Shown here piece after piece: positions 1-8,060 of a stretch of DNA of 64,000 bases (its first letter is position 1; every line of letters begins with the position of its first letter). Made by a program: the position numbers and the translations under genes. The notes beneath the pieces were generated by a model, which worked only from the letters and a program-made list of their open reading frames with translations, was not told the DNA's origin and made no database searches. The stretch comes from Bacteroidales bacterium (GTDB lineage Bacteria; Bacteroidota; Bacteroidia; Bacteroidales; UBA4417), in assembly GCA_016707785.1 (NCBI GenBank), contig JADJGZ010000015.1:62001-126000 (forward strand). The letters are read 5' to 3'.

Positions 1-235
1 AATCATTTTGCAGCATTTATTCGACAAAAGTATAATAAAATGCGATCGTAATCGAAAATTAATATAATAATTTGTGATTATACCCTAAAAATATACATAA
101 ATGTATGAATCAAAAGCAGGTTTAAATCAGCCGATACGTTGAAAAAAGTTCTAAATCATTAAGGTTTCAATCAGTTTGGGCTAACTATAAATGCATAATT
201 TTTTTGAATCATCCTTATAATGTAATTCAAGCTAT

Positions 236-243
236 TATCTTTG
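236..243 (+). promoter_or_regulatory. Candidate -7 box for the TlpA-like gene
   Basis: TATCTTTG matches the Bacteroidota -7 consensus TAnnTTTG and lies 13 bases before the GTG start at 257. No good TTTG -33 box sits at the usual 19-base spacing, so the call rests on the -7 box alone. The first 235 bases are AT-rich and hold no gene that I can recognise. Confidence 0.4.
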
Positions 244-256
244 ATAAAAAAGTGTT

Positions 257-1596
257 GTGAAGAATCTGTATATATTACTTGTTTTTTTGTTGTGTTTAAG
301 TAACGGCTTTTCACAAATTGTCATTCGTTTAGTGGGAGCTTGAGAAGAAAATACTATACTTCCAAACCTTCACCCTTTCAGGCTACCAGAAAATTGACAG
401 TGCAAGGGTAACCAATGGTGAACTTACATTCCCGATTACAACAACGACCCCTTCTGGAGTTTATAGGATTGGGGATGGGAAAAACGGGTTTGATTTTATA
501 TTGAATGAGAAAGAGATTCGCTTTTCTACCTCCTGGCCGCAAATGCAGGAAAATCTGAAAGTGCTGAAATCTGATGAAAATCAGCTTTGGCAAATATACA
601 GTAAGAAAAGAGATCAATCCTATCTTCACCTCGACTTGTTAAACCAGGTGCTGGTTTATTATGATTCCCAAACTGATTATTACGCAACTACATTAAAGGA
701 ATTTACCGGAATTCAGGAAACCTTCAGGAACTGGACCGATTCTATTATCACTGTTCAACCTAAATCCTATGTTGCCAGGTACATCCGTGCCGACCGGAAA
801 CCTGTTATTCCACCGGGGTTAACATTGAATGAACAAAAAGTATTTTTCAGGGAACATTGGTTTGATGGCATCGACTGGAAGGATAATTCCATGATGACCT
901 CAGAAGTGCTAACAGCTAAGATTACTTCATACCTGGGATTATATTCGAACTCCAATGCAGGGAAAGCTGAATTATCACAAGGATTTATGATGGCGGTGGA
1001 TAAGATCTTACCTCTTGCAAAGCAGAATCCGGAAGTTTATGATTTTTGCCTCAAGTACCTTATCCGTGGTTTTGAACGATATGGTTTTGAAGATGTGATC
1101 TTGCATATGGCAACAAATTATACATCTTCCCAGCAATGCGAAAATGAACATCAGGCTGAAACACTTGCCCGGCTTGAGAAGTACAAGTTGTTAAGCGTAG
1201 GGAAAGTTGCACCCGATATTCATATGAAGGACTTGTCAGGAAAGGATTTCATACTTGGCAGTATTAAACAACAAAAGCTAATCGTTTTCTGGGCCAGCTG
1301 GTGCCCACATTGCAAGGAGCTGATTCCGGATATTATCAATTGGTCGAAGCAGCCTTCAAATCAAAAAATTCAGGTGGTACCTGTTAGTCTGGATGAAGAC
1401 AAAAACGCTCTTGAGAATGCAATAAAAGAGCTGGGAATTCCCTGGCCGGTTATGTGTGATTTCAAAAATGGAGTTCCCAGGTGGCGGTGGATTATAATAT
1501 CTATGCTACCCCACCATGCTGCTATTGGACAAGGATAATAAGATCATGGCAAAACCTATGAACCTTGCAGAACTTCAGCAAGCGATGAATAAATAG
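257..1596 (+). pseudogene. Frameshifted TlpA/ResA-like thioredoxin-domain protein
   Basis: Read across three frameshifts, this encodes an exported thiol-disulfide oxidoreductase of the TlpA/ResA kind. A GTG at 257 starts a signal peptide (MKNLYILLVF... ending GFSQ), which runs into a TGA at 341. Coding continues one frame over from 339 (LEKKILYFQTFTLSGYQ), through a helical middle part, to a thioredoxin fold with active site WCPHC near 1300. The frame then slips at a run of five A (1464-1468), where restoring it gives KWSSQVAVDYNIYATP. It slips again at about 1509-1516, where restoring it gives MLLLDKDNKIMAKPM and a stop at 1594. The longest uninterrupted part is about 504-1538. Whether the gene is truly dead or the sequence is in error cannot be told here. 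Confidence 0.75.
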
Positions 1597-1614
1597 TCGC
1601 TAAGGAATAAATAG

Positions 1615-1631
1615 CCTGCCGGCAAGGCAGG
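1615..1631. repeat. Small GC-rich inverted repeat downstream of TlpA-like gene
   Basis: CCTGCC and GGCAGG form a 6-bp stem around GGCAA, in the gap between the TlpA-like gene and the convergent dpp4. The following bases (about 1633-1680) are GC-rich compared with the surroundings and resemble intergenic repeat material. It could act as a weak terminator or be a REP-like remnant. Confidence 0.4.
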
Positions 1632-1710
1632 AATTTCACGGATCAGGACGGATTTACGCGTGGATCGCTGACGTTCCATTTAGGTCAGTTGTTCTGTGTC
1701 CTAAAAGCTT

Positions 1711-3909
1711 TTACAGGTTTTTTAACAGGAAGTCAGTCATTCTGGTATAGAGGTGATGGGAAGTATTCCCTCCATAAATACCATGATTCCGGTTGGTATA
1801 TAACTGCATGTCAAATTGTTTCTCTGCCTGTACCAATCGTTCCGAAAACTCAATGGTGTTTTGAACATGCACGTTATCATCTGCTAAACCGTGACAAAGC
1901 AGGAGTTTTCCTTTCAGGTTCTCGGCAAAATTCAGTGGTGAATTCTGGTCATATCCTTCAGGGTTTTCCTGGGGAGTACGCATGAATCGTTCGGTGTAAA
2001 TATTGTCATAATACCGCCAGTTAGTGACCGGAGCCACTGCAATACCTGCTTTGAAAACATCTGCTCCCTTAACCATACAGGAGGCGGAGACATATCCGCC
2101 GAAACTCCAGCCCCAGATACCTATGCGTGAGGCATCTACATAAGGAAGGCCTGCCAGGTATTTACCTGTTTCAATCTGGTCGATGGTTTCATATTTGCCC
2201 AATTGAAGATAGGTCATCTTGCGGAATTCTTCACCACGGGCACCAGTGCCGCGCCCATCCACACATACGATCAGATAGCCGAGCTGTGCCATATAATTTT
2301 CCCAATCCAGTTCCCAACGATCAATAGCGCTCTGAGAGTTTGGCCCGCTATACTGTGTCATAAATACCGGATACTTTTTATTGGCATCAAAATCAGGTGG
2401 TTTTACCATCCATCCGTAAAGCTTTACATTTTCGGAAGTAGTGAATGAAAAGAATTCCTTAGTGTTGAACTTGTATTCTTTGAGTTTTTCTGCCATTGCT
2501 TTATTGTCGTCGAGAACCCTGACCAGTTTCCCTTTTGTATTGTATAAGGAGGTTTGGGTAGGAGTGGTTGAATTACTCCATGAGATAGTGTAATATTTAA
2601 AGCCTTCACTGCATCGAATGCTGTTATTTCCTGCCTTTTCCGACAGTTTTTTCTTATTGCTGCCATCCCATTTTATGCTGTAAATTTCCCTCTGATAAGG
2701 CAGGGGCTCGGCTGAAACATAGTAAATGGTCTTGTTTTTTTCGTCGCAACCGATATAATCCATTACATCGAAATTGCCTTTTGTCAGATTAGTAACAAGG
2801 GTGCCATCCATTTTAAAGAGAAAAATATGGTCCCAGCCATCTCTTTCCGAACGGGCAATAAAGTGCTGATTATCTTCGAGAAACTGAATGTCGTCAAATG
2901 TTTTTTCGTCAATAAAATATTTATTCTTTTCCTCATATAATAAAGTGGTACTTCCGGTGAATGGGTTGGCTAACAGAATTTCAAAATGATTTTGAAGCCT
3001 GTTTAAGCGGAAAACTGCAAGTTTATCAGCATTCTTTGTCCAGCGGATTCGCGGAATATAGATGTCGGTTTCTTTTCCAATATCAACTAATGTTTTTTTA
3101 CCATTATCCAGTTGATAGGTATGCACGCTCACAATTGAATTAGCTTCCCCTGCTTTGGGATATTTAAAGCTGGAGCAATGTGGATATAATTTGTTTTCAT
3201 CCAATGAGGGTTCAGCCCCCTGGAACATACTCATGCTGAACTCAGATACTGCAGTCTCATCGAAACGGATCCATGCCAGGGTTTTGCTATCCGGTGACCA
3301 TTCATAAGCCTGGTTGAATTCAAATTCTTCTTCATACACCCAATCCGGGGCGCCATTTATGATGAAGTTAAATTTTCCATCTTCAGTGATCTGAACTTCT
3401 TTCCCCGTGGTGAGATCAACGTAGAACAAATTGTTTTGCCTAACAAAAGCTACTTTGGAGGCATCGGGAGAGAAAGTGGCAAGCTGTTGTTTGCCGTTTG
3501 TCGAGAGTGCTTTTAATTCCTTCGATTTCAGGTCGAAAATATAATAACTGGCAGTGAAAGAACGGCGGTAGATAGCTTCCTGGTCAGTGGTGAGTAAAAC
3601 CTTGCTTTCATCTGAACAGAAGGCAAAGTCACTGAAAGCAGCGATTGCAGGATTGTTTAGCTTTTTGAGGTCGATGAGGGTGCCAACGGTATCTCCTGTT
3701 TCATAGCTTCTTTTTACAAGTTTAGTACCACGGCCTTCAGCGGCGCAATAATGGATCCCATCTTTCATTGAGCGGAGTCCTCGTGCCCCGCGGGCATAGA
3801 AACTGTAGTTTTTGGTGAAGTCTTCAAGGACAAATGATTTGGTTCCATTCTGTGCTTCAGCTAAAAGAATGGTGAGTATGAAGGTAATGAGGAGGAAAAG
3901 TGGCTTCAT
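1711..3909 (-). CDS. Dipeptidyl-peptidase IV (S9 prolyl exopeptidase)
   Basis: A 732-residue exported serine peptidase that removes N-terminal X-Pro dipeptides. The start at 3909 gives a clean signal peptide (MKPLFLLITF... ending AEAQ); an ATG at 3966 would lie inside the promoter. The N-terminal two thirds is the DPP4 beta-propeller and contains DWVYEEEFEF, whose paired Glu residues bind the substrate amino terminus in DPP4. The C-terminal alpha/beta hydrolase domain has the nucleophile motif GWSFGG (Ser about 602), Asp in HGLADDNVH (about 677-678) and His in NRNHG (about 709), so the triad is complete. It likely acts in the periplasm on peptides. It is monocistronic, convergent with the TlpA-like gene, and has its own strong promoter. 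Confidence 0.93.
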   Translation of the reverse strand: MKPLFLLITFILTILLAEAQNGTKSFVLEDFTKNYSFYARGARGLRSMKDGIHYCAAEGRGTKLVKRSYETGDTVGTLIDLKKLNNPAIAAFSDFAFCSDESKVLLTTDQEAIYRRSFTASYYIFDLKSKELKALSTNGKQQLATFSPDASKVAFVRQNNLFYVDLTTGKEVQITEDGKFNFIINGAPDWVYEEEFEFNQAYEWSPDSKTLAWIRFDETAVSEFSMSMFQGAEPSLDENKLYPHCSSFKYPKAGEANSIVSVHTYQLDNGKKTLVDIGKETDIYIPRIRWTKNADKLAVFRLNRLQNHFEILLANPFTGSTTLLYEEKNKYFIDEKTFDDIQFLEDNQHFIARSERDGWDHIFLFKMDGTLVTNLTKGNFDVMDYIGCDEKNKTIYYVSAEPLPYQREIYSIKWDGSNKKKLSEKAGNNSIRCSEGFKYYTISWSNSTTPTQTSLYNTKGKLVRVLDDNKAMAEKLKEYKFNTKEFFSFTTSENVKLYGWMVKPPDFDANKKYPVFMTQYSGPNSQSAIDRWELDWENYMAQLGYLIVCVDGRGTGARGEEFRKMTYLQLGKYETIDQIETGKYLAGLPYVDASRIGIWGWSFGGYVSASCMVKGADVFKAGIAVAPVTNWRYYDNIYTERFMRTPQENPEGYDQNSPLNFAENLKGKLLLCHGLADDNVHVQNTIEFSERLVQAEKQFDMQLYTNRNHGIYGGNTSHHLYTRMTDFLLKNL

Positions 3910-3936
3910 CTGCGATGTATGTTTAGAATTTGAAAT

Positions 3937-3967
3937 CAAAAGTAGGATTTTAGGGGGAGACTGCAAA
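3937..3967 (-). promoter_or_regulatory. Promoter of dpp4
   Basis: On the minus strand, TTTG (3964-3967), exactly 19 bases, then TACTTTTG (3937-3944): a textbook Bacteroidota promoter. It lies about 28 bases upstream of the chosen start at 3909 and rules against the longer reading from 3966. Confidence 0.85.
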
Positions 3968-4063
3968 GTTTGTGAGAGATTGCTCAGGGAAGTGCAGGAT
4001 GCCTGTGTGAGTAGGCTATAATTCTAACAATACTTATGATTTCCATTAATACCAATTGCCGAC

Positions 4064-4094
4064 CTTGGTTTTTCGTTGGAAATTTTTACTTTTG
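4064..4094 (+). promoter_or_regulatory. Promoter of the tRNA-Val locus
   Basis: CTTG (4064-4067), 19 bases, then TACTTTTG (4087-4094). Transcription would begin just before the partial tRNA copy at 4105 and run through it into the intact tRNA-Val. Confidence 0.75.
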
Positions 4095-4104
4095 CATTGA
4101 AATC

Positions 4105-4162
4105 GCGTCGTTAGCTCAGTTGGTTTAGTCCGCCAGCTGGCGGATGACAGGGTAGGGGGCAC
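4105..4162 (+). pseudogene. Partial, rearranged copy of tRNA-Val
   Basis: The first 24 bases match the intact tRNA-Val at 4177 exactly (acceptor 5' strand and D-arm). The next ten bases of the real gene, up to the anticodon loop, are replaced by a 16-base palindrome. Then TGACAGGGTAGGGG of the anticodon arm resumes, and after it the T-arm is missing, with GCACAAG of the real gene's 3' end joined on directly. It cannot fold as a tRNA. It looks like a tandem duplication that later lost and gained sequence. Confidence 0.85.
4129..4144. repeat. Perfect 16-bp palindrome inside the tRNA pseudogene
   Basis: TCCGCCAGCTGGCGGA is fully self-complementary and GC-rich against its surroundings. It sits in place of the 5' half of the anticodon arm. 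No second copy was seen in the window. Confidence 0.8.
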
Positions 4163-4176
4163 AAGAATTATTATAT

Positions 4177-4251
4177 GCGTCGTTAGCTCAGTTGGTTTAG
4201 AGCATTACCTTGACAGGGTAGGGGTCACTGGTTCGAGTCCAGTACGACGCA
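4177..4251 (+). tRNA. tRNA-Val (GAC)
   Basis: A 75-base tRNA without encoded CCA. Acceptor GCGTCGT pairs with ACGACGC, discriminator A. The D-arm is GCTC/GAGC, the anticodon stem TTACC/GGTAG with loop TTGACAG (anticodon GAC), and the T-arm ACTGG/CCAGT with TTCGAGT. It reads GUC/GUU valine codons and is followed at once by a terminator. Confidence 0.95.
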
Positions 4252-4254
4252 CAA

Positions 4255-4281
4255 AAGGAAGGCCGGAGGCCTTCCTTTTTT
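4255..4281 (+). terminator. Rho-independent terminator of tRNA-Val
   Basis: A 10-bp stem AAGGAAGGCC / GGCCTTCCTT closes a GGA loop and runs into a T tract, three bases after the tRNA end. Confidence 0.9.
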
Positions 4282-4339
4282 ATTTGCATTTTAGAGAAAA
4301 ACTCATAATGTCTGCTCAAACATCAAGTTGTAAGTAATT

Positions 4340-4377
4340 TTAAACCTGACAGGTTTCCAAAACCTGTCAGGTTTAAA
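4340..4377. repeat. Dispersed inverted repeat, copy 1
   Basis: Arms TTTAAACCTGACAGGTTT and AAACCTGTCAGGTTTAAA enclose a few bases, and each arm is itself nearly palindromic (ACCTGACAGGT). A second copy lies at 5855-5896, so the element flanks the membrane-protein gene on both sides. It lies downstream of that gene's stop and could also terminate it. Confidence 0.85.
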
Positions 4378-4452
4378 ACCAATTCGCTATTGTTGAGGAT
4401 CAGCTATATTGAGTCTTCTAAATCGCTTATCCATGCTTGCTATTTTTTAAGT

Positions 4453-5739
4453 TTACATTTTCCTTGCCTTCACTAGTGCTACCCTGTTACCATCCATTTC
4501 CATAACTTCCAGTACATAGCCTTTAACTACTATCTGATCGCTTGTAACTGGGATACGATTAAGAGTAAACATCATAAATCCGGAAACTGTATTAGGCCCA
4601 GTAAGTGGCTCTTCTGAACTGAAAAGGGATTTGATGTCAAGTAAATCCTGCGCATCTTCTATGGTCATAGCTCCACTTATTAACAATGACCCATCTTCAA
4701 GCCTTTCAGCCTCTGATTCACTTTCATCATTGCTCATAGGCATATCGCCCAGTAAATTTTCTGTTACATCGTGAAGCGTTACCACTCCTTCCATTAATCC
4801 ATATTCATTGAGAACAATTCCGAAATGCTTCCTGGCTTTCCTGAATTCTTCAAGGACCCTGATTGCAGGCATATGCTCAGGGAAGTAAAGGGGGTCAGTG
4901 ATGAGGCTTTCAAGATGAATATGACCATGCCTGATATAGGCCATCAGAATATCCTTCTTTGGAATGATACCCAGTACTTCTTCTGTCGGTTTTCGAATAA
5001 TCGGTAACACTGAATGACTTGCCTTTTCAAGTTTTTCAAGAATCTCTTGATCATTTAACCCCGTGTCAAGCCACTCCACATCTACCCTGTGTGTCATAAG
5101 GGTATTGGCAAACTTGTCCCCAAAACGGATCACTTCATTGATAATGACGGATTCTTCTTTCTCAATAATACCATGCTCTGATCCCTGTTTTAGCAGTAAC
5201 CTTAGCTCTTCTTCTGTTACCGGTGCATCGTCAGTTTTTTTTATTCCGGATATTCTGAGGACAATATTCGTGGAAATGCTTAATAGCCAGACTGCCGGAT
5301 AAAGCACCTTTCCAACGGAGTGCATGGCTGGAGAAAGCAGAATGGCAATTTTTTCCGGATTATTGAGTGCAATGGTTTTAGGCACCAGTTCACCAATAAT
5401 AAGTGAAAAATAAGTAATCAGTCCTACAACAAATATTACCGACAAGGTATCAGCATAAGGGGCCAGCCAGCTTATTTTCATAAGAAAAGGTACCAAGTCT
5501 TCAGCAAGCGCCAGCCCGCCATATGCCCCGGAAACAATTCCTACCAATGTAATCCCTACTTGTATGGCTGATAGTATTTCTTCAGGTTTTTCCCTTAAAG
5601 CCAATGCCACCTTGGCCCCCTTACTGCCATCACGCTCTTTGTCCTGCAGCCTTGATTTCCGGGAGGAAACCAATGCAATCTCATACATGGCAAATAGTCC
5701 ATTCAACAATAGCAGAAGGCTGATGATAAGTATTTCCAT
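4453..5739 (-). CDS. CNNM/HlyC-CorC family membrane protein with CBS pair
   Basis: A 428-residue inner-membrane protein of the hemolysin C/CorC group. An N-terminal DUF21/CNNM domain has about four membrane segments (residues 1-20, 58-80, 95-118 and 130-160, including GELVPKTIAL). A cytoplasmic CBS pair follows (about 200-330), then a CorC_HlyC domain to the end. Relatives are linked to Mg or Co transport and stress tolerance; the substrate here is not evident. It resembles GldE of gliding bacteria, but no gliding genes are nearby, so no symbol is given. A TAAATTTG -7 box lies just upstream, and inverted repeats lie on both sides. Confidence 0.88.
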   Translation of the reverse strand: MEILIISLLLLLNGLFAMYEIALVSSRKSRLQDKERDGSKGAKVALALREKPEEILSAIQVGITLVGIVSGAYGGLALAEDLVPFLMKISWLAPYADTLSVIFVVGLITYFSLIIGELVPKTIALNNPEKIAILLSPAMHSVGKVLYPAVWLLSISTNIVLRISGIKKTDDAPVTEEELRLLLKQGSEHGIIEKEESVIINEVIRFGDKFANTLMTHRVDVEWLDTGLNDQEILEKLEKASHSVLPIIRKPTEEVLGIIPKKDILMAYIRHGHIHLESLITDPLYFPEHMPAIRVLEEFRKARKHFGIVLNEYGLMEGVVTLHDVTENLLGDMPMSNDESESEAERLEDGSLLISGAMTIEDAQDLLDIKSLFSSEEPLTGPNTVSGFMMFTLNRIPVTSDQIVVKGYVLEVMEMDGNRVALVKARKM

Positions 5740-5757
5740 GGAAAAGATTTAAGAGTA

Positions 5758-5765
5758 CAAATTTA
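5758..5765 (-). promoter_or_regulatory. -7 box upstream of the CNNM-type gene
   Basis: Minus-strand TAAATTTG matches TAnnTTTG and sits 19 bases before the start at 5739. The -33 position reads TTTT, a partial match. Confidence 0.6.
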
Positions 5766-5854
5766 AGGTAGAATGAATCGGTAAAAAATTGTGGGTGAAT
5801 CTTTGAGAGAACTTACTTAATTCTTTCAATGAAGATTAAGAAGCGGGATAATGA

Positions 5855-5896
5855 ATTTAAACCTGACAGGTTTCCGAAACCTGTCAGGTTTTAAAT
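5855..5896. repeat. Dispersed inverted repeat, copy 2
   Basis: Almost identical to the copy at 4340-4377 (AAACCTGACAGGTTT, short spacer, AAACCTGTCAGGTTT) with AATTT/AAATT extending the stem. It lies between the CNNM-type gene and the stop of the polyferredoxin gene. Confidence 0.85.
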
Positions 5897-5957
5897 TACT
5901 CAACAAATAGTCAAACTAGATTGAAATATAATTTTCCCTTAAACTTCCCGGCATTGA

Positions 5958-7892
5958 TTACTCAATAATCCTGTTATCCCCCAGTTTAAATGGATTTTCC
6001 ACCTCTTTCACCGACTTATCCGGGTAATGAACCAGGAATTTCGGGGCATTTATGAGTTTATTAATCTTTTCAGGTGTGGTGAGTGATGGAACATAGGTTA
6101 TTTCCAACAGCGGGTCAGTGGCTGTAAACAGAGTTTTGAAACGTACAATTCCATCATCATTGGATAAATGCGAAATCAGGAAAGGCATCCATTGCTGAAG
6201 AGCCGGATCAATAGCTTCATTGAAGATGAGCCGGTAAACTTTCAATTCCTCAGTTTTATAAGTATCGAATTTGTTGAAACTCACATCATTGGCGTCAAAG
6301 TAGGTAGCAAGGAATACCTCCTTCGAAACATTGCCTGTCTTTAAACCAGCCTTATTTACAACGAAATCAAGCTCTTTTTCTACCTGGTCTTCTCCTTCAC
6401 CAAATATGACAGACTTCTGGCCAATCCATGCTTCTATCTTACCGGGTTGTGTTAGGGTGGAATCATAGTAGAAGGTGGCTTTTACCGGTTCGCCATAGGA
6501 AGTTTCCATCGCTAATATTCCCTTATGCAAAGTCATTAAATCGGCAAGCAGATATTGATCATTGGGATCAAAGCAATGGTCGATGCCCAGGGTTACAAAA
6601 CTGATATGCTCAATTGCAGAAGCCGGTGGGTTCATAAACAGGGCCACCGGACTGAAAATAGCTTTTTTCAGGGCTTCCGGATTAGTAAGGGATTTATCGT
6701 AATACACCACAACTTTAAAATGTTTCACATAGGTTTCAACCCCTAAAACTCCCGGAACATCCTTCATCTGGTTGGCAAACGCCCTTGAACTGCCAAAGCA
6801 CTTAATGTTTTTTAAACCTGATAGCTCAAAAACCGATGCATTGCTAATCTTTTCAGAATCCACCCATCGTTCGCTGATGGTAGGAAGTTCGTAGCGGTTG
6901 GCAATCAGGATGGAAGCGGCAATCAGAATCACAGTGGCAACGGCAGGCAACCATTGAATGGGCCTTTTATTAATGCTCAAAGCTCCTTTTTCAGGGCATT
7001 TTACAATGCAATCGGTGCAAAGGTGGCAATCAATATGGTTAACCTTATCTACAGTGGAAATCTCCAGGGCCATCGGGCATTTTTTATCGCAGATTCTGCA
7101 GCTCGTGCAAATATCCTTGTCGCGGGTGATGCGTAATGGAGGGAAAATTAAAAATTTCAATGTAGTAGCTTCGAGGATAAATCCTGTAATACAGGCTGCT
7201 CCCAATAACCAAACCCAGGAAATATCCAGGTTCAGGAAGCTGTTCAGCATGACCCAGAGAAGGGATAGAGCTGCCACGGGTAAGGCATACACTGCAAGAT
7301 TCGTTACCGCACTCAAAGGGCAGAGGTACTTGCACCAGAACTGACGGATAAAGAAAGAGCCAATAATTGTGAAGATCAGTGCCGGCAGGGCAAAGTACCA
7401 TACTACATCTCCCGAAAAGCCTGTGAATGCAGCATAATAGGGGTCAAATTTCTTGCAGAACAGTTCGCTGTTGGTAATAGAATAATAGAAAGTGATGAAG
7501 AGCAAAGCATATTTAATAAGCCTGAGCGCTTTATCGGCAGGGCCTTTGATGGTAACCTGCATTTTCAGCTTCCTGGCCTGCATTCCCAGCCATTCGGTAA
7601 GGGTGCCAATGGGACAGACAAAGCTGCAGAAAAGTTTACTTAACAAGATGACACCCAGGAGAAGTGCCAGTCCTAATGCAATCTGCACTGTGGTCATGGA
7701 GCAGGTGAGGGTATTACGCTGGAAGAAGCTTCCCAGGGCTTGCATACCACCAAAAGGGCAATAGGCTTCGAAATCAGCAAAGTACTGCCTGTCGAAAAAG
7801 GGCCGTACCGACATATATGCCAGCAGTGTTAGTATTCCCCACTGAAGGGTAAGCCTCAGGTAATTGCGACGGTTCCTGGAATTTTTACTCAT
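5958..7892 (-). CDS. NapH/CcoG-like membrane polyferredoxin with HMA-like repeats
   Basis: A 644-residue protein. The N-terminal part (1-250) has about five to six membrane helices with CPFGG (Cys45), CSFVCP (Cys89/93) and CKYLCP (Cys187/191), as in the NapH/CcoG/NosR family. Two 4Fe-4S motifs follow: CxxCxxCxxxCP at 262-272 and at 289-299. After another helix (315-332) the C-terminal half holds three divergent repeats of heavy-metal-associated (HMA) type, at about 354-412, 430-490 and 551-614. Each ends in a pattern like YYDxSLTxPExIxxxI, but none has the metal-binding CxxC; repeats 1 and 2 keep one Cys. It presumably moves electrons across or along the membrane, perhaps to metal ions or a periplasmic partner. 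No partner genes adjoin it. Confidence 0.85.
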   Translation of the reverse strand: MSKNSRNRRNYLRLTLQWGILTLLAYMSVRPFFDRQYFADFEAYCPFGGMQALGSFFQRNTLTCSMTTVQIALGLALLLGVILLSKLFCSFVCPIGTLTEWLGMQARKLKMQVTIKGPADKALRLIKYALLFITFYYSITNSELFCKKFDPYYAAFTGFSGDVVWYFALPALIFTIIGSFFIRQFWCKYLCPLSAVTNLAVYALPVAALSLLWVMLNSFLNLDISWVWLLGAACITGFILEATTLKFLIFPPLRITRDKDICTSCRICDKKCPMALEISTVDKVNHIDCHLCTDCIVKCPEKGALSINKRPIQWLPAVATVILIAASILIANRYELPTISERWVDSEKISNASVFELSGLKNIKCFGSSRAFANQMKDVPGVLGVETYVKHFKVVVYYDKSLTNPEALKKAIFSPVALFMNPPASAIEHISFVTLGIDHCFDPNDQYLLADLMTLHKGILAMETSYGEPVKATFYYDSTLTQPGKIEAWIGQKSVIFGEGEDQVEKELDFVVNKAGLKTGNVSKEVFLATYFDANDVSFNKFDTYKTEELKVYRLIFNEAIDPALQQWMPFLISHLSNDDGIVRFKTLFTATDPLLEITYVPSLTTPEKINKLINAPKFLVHYPDKSVKEVENPFKLGDNRIIE

Positions 7893-8010
7893 GTAGCGTG
7901 GTTTTTTCTGGTATGTATTTGAAAGACCGAAATTAACGAAAGCATAAACCTGTTAATAATTAGGAGTCAATTTAGAATTATTCCAGCGAAGCATGGCCTG
8001 ATTATTGAAA

Positions 8011-8041
8011 CTTTACGAAACCTTACTATTCTGTATCTTTG
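8011..8041 (+). promoter_or_regulatory. Promoter of the EEP-DUF192 operon
   Basis: TATCTTTG (8034-8041) is a full -7 match, 20 bases before the ATG at 8061. CTTT at 8011-8014 sits at the 19-base spacing as a weak -33 box. Confidence 0.7.
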
Positions 8042-8060
8042 AACCGTCAATATTTTCATT

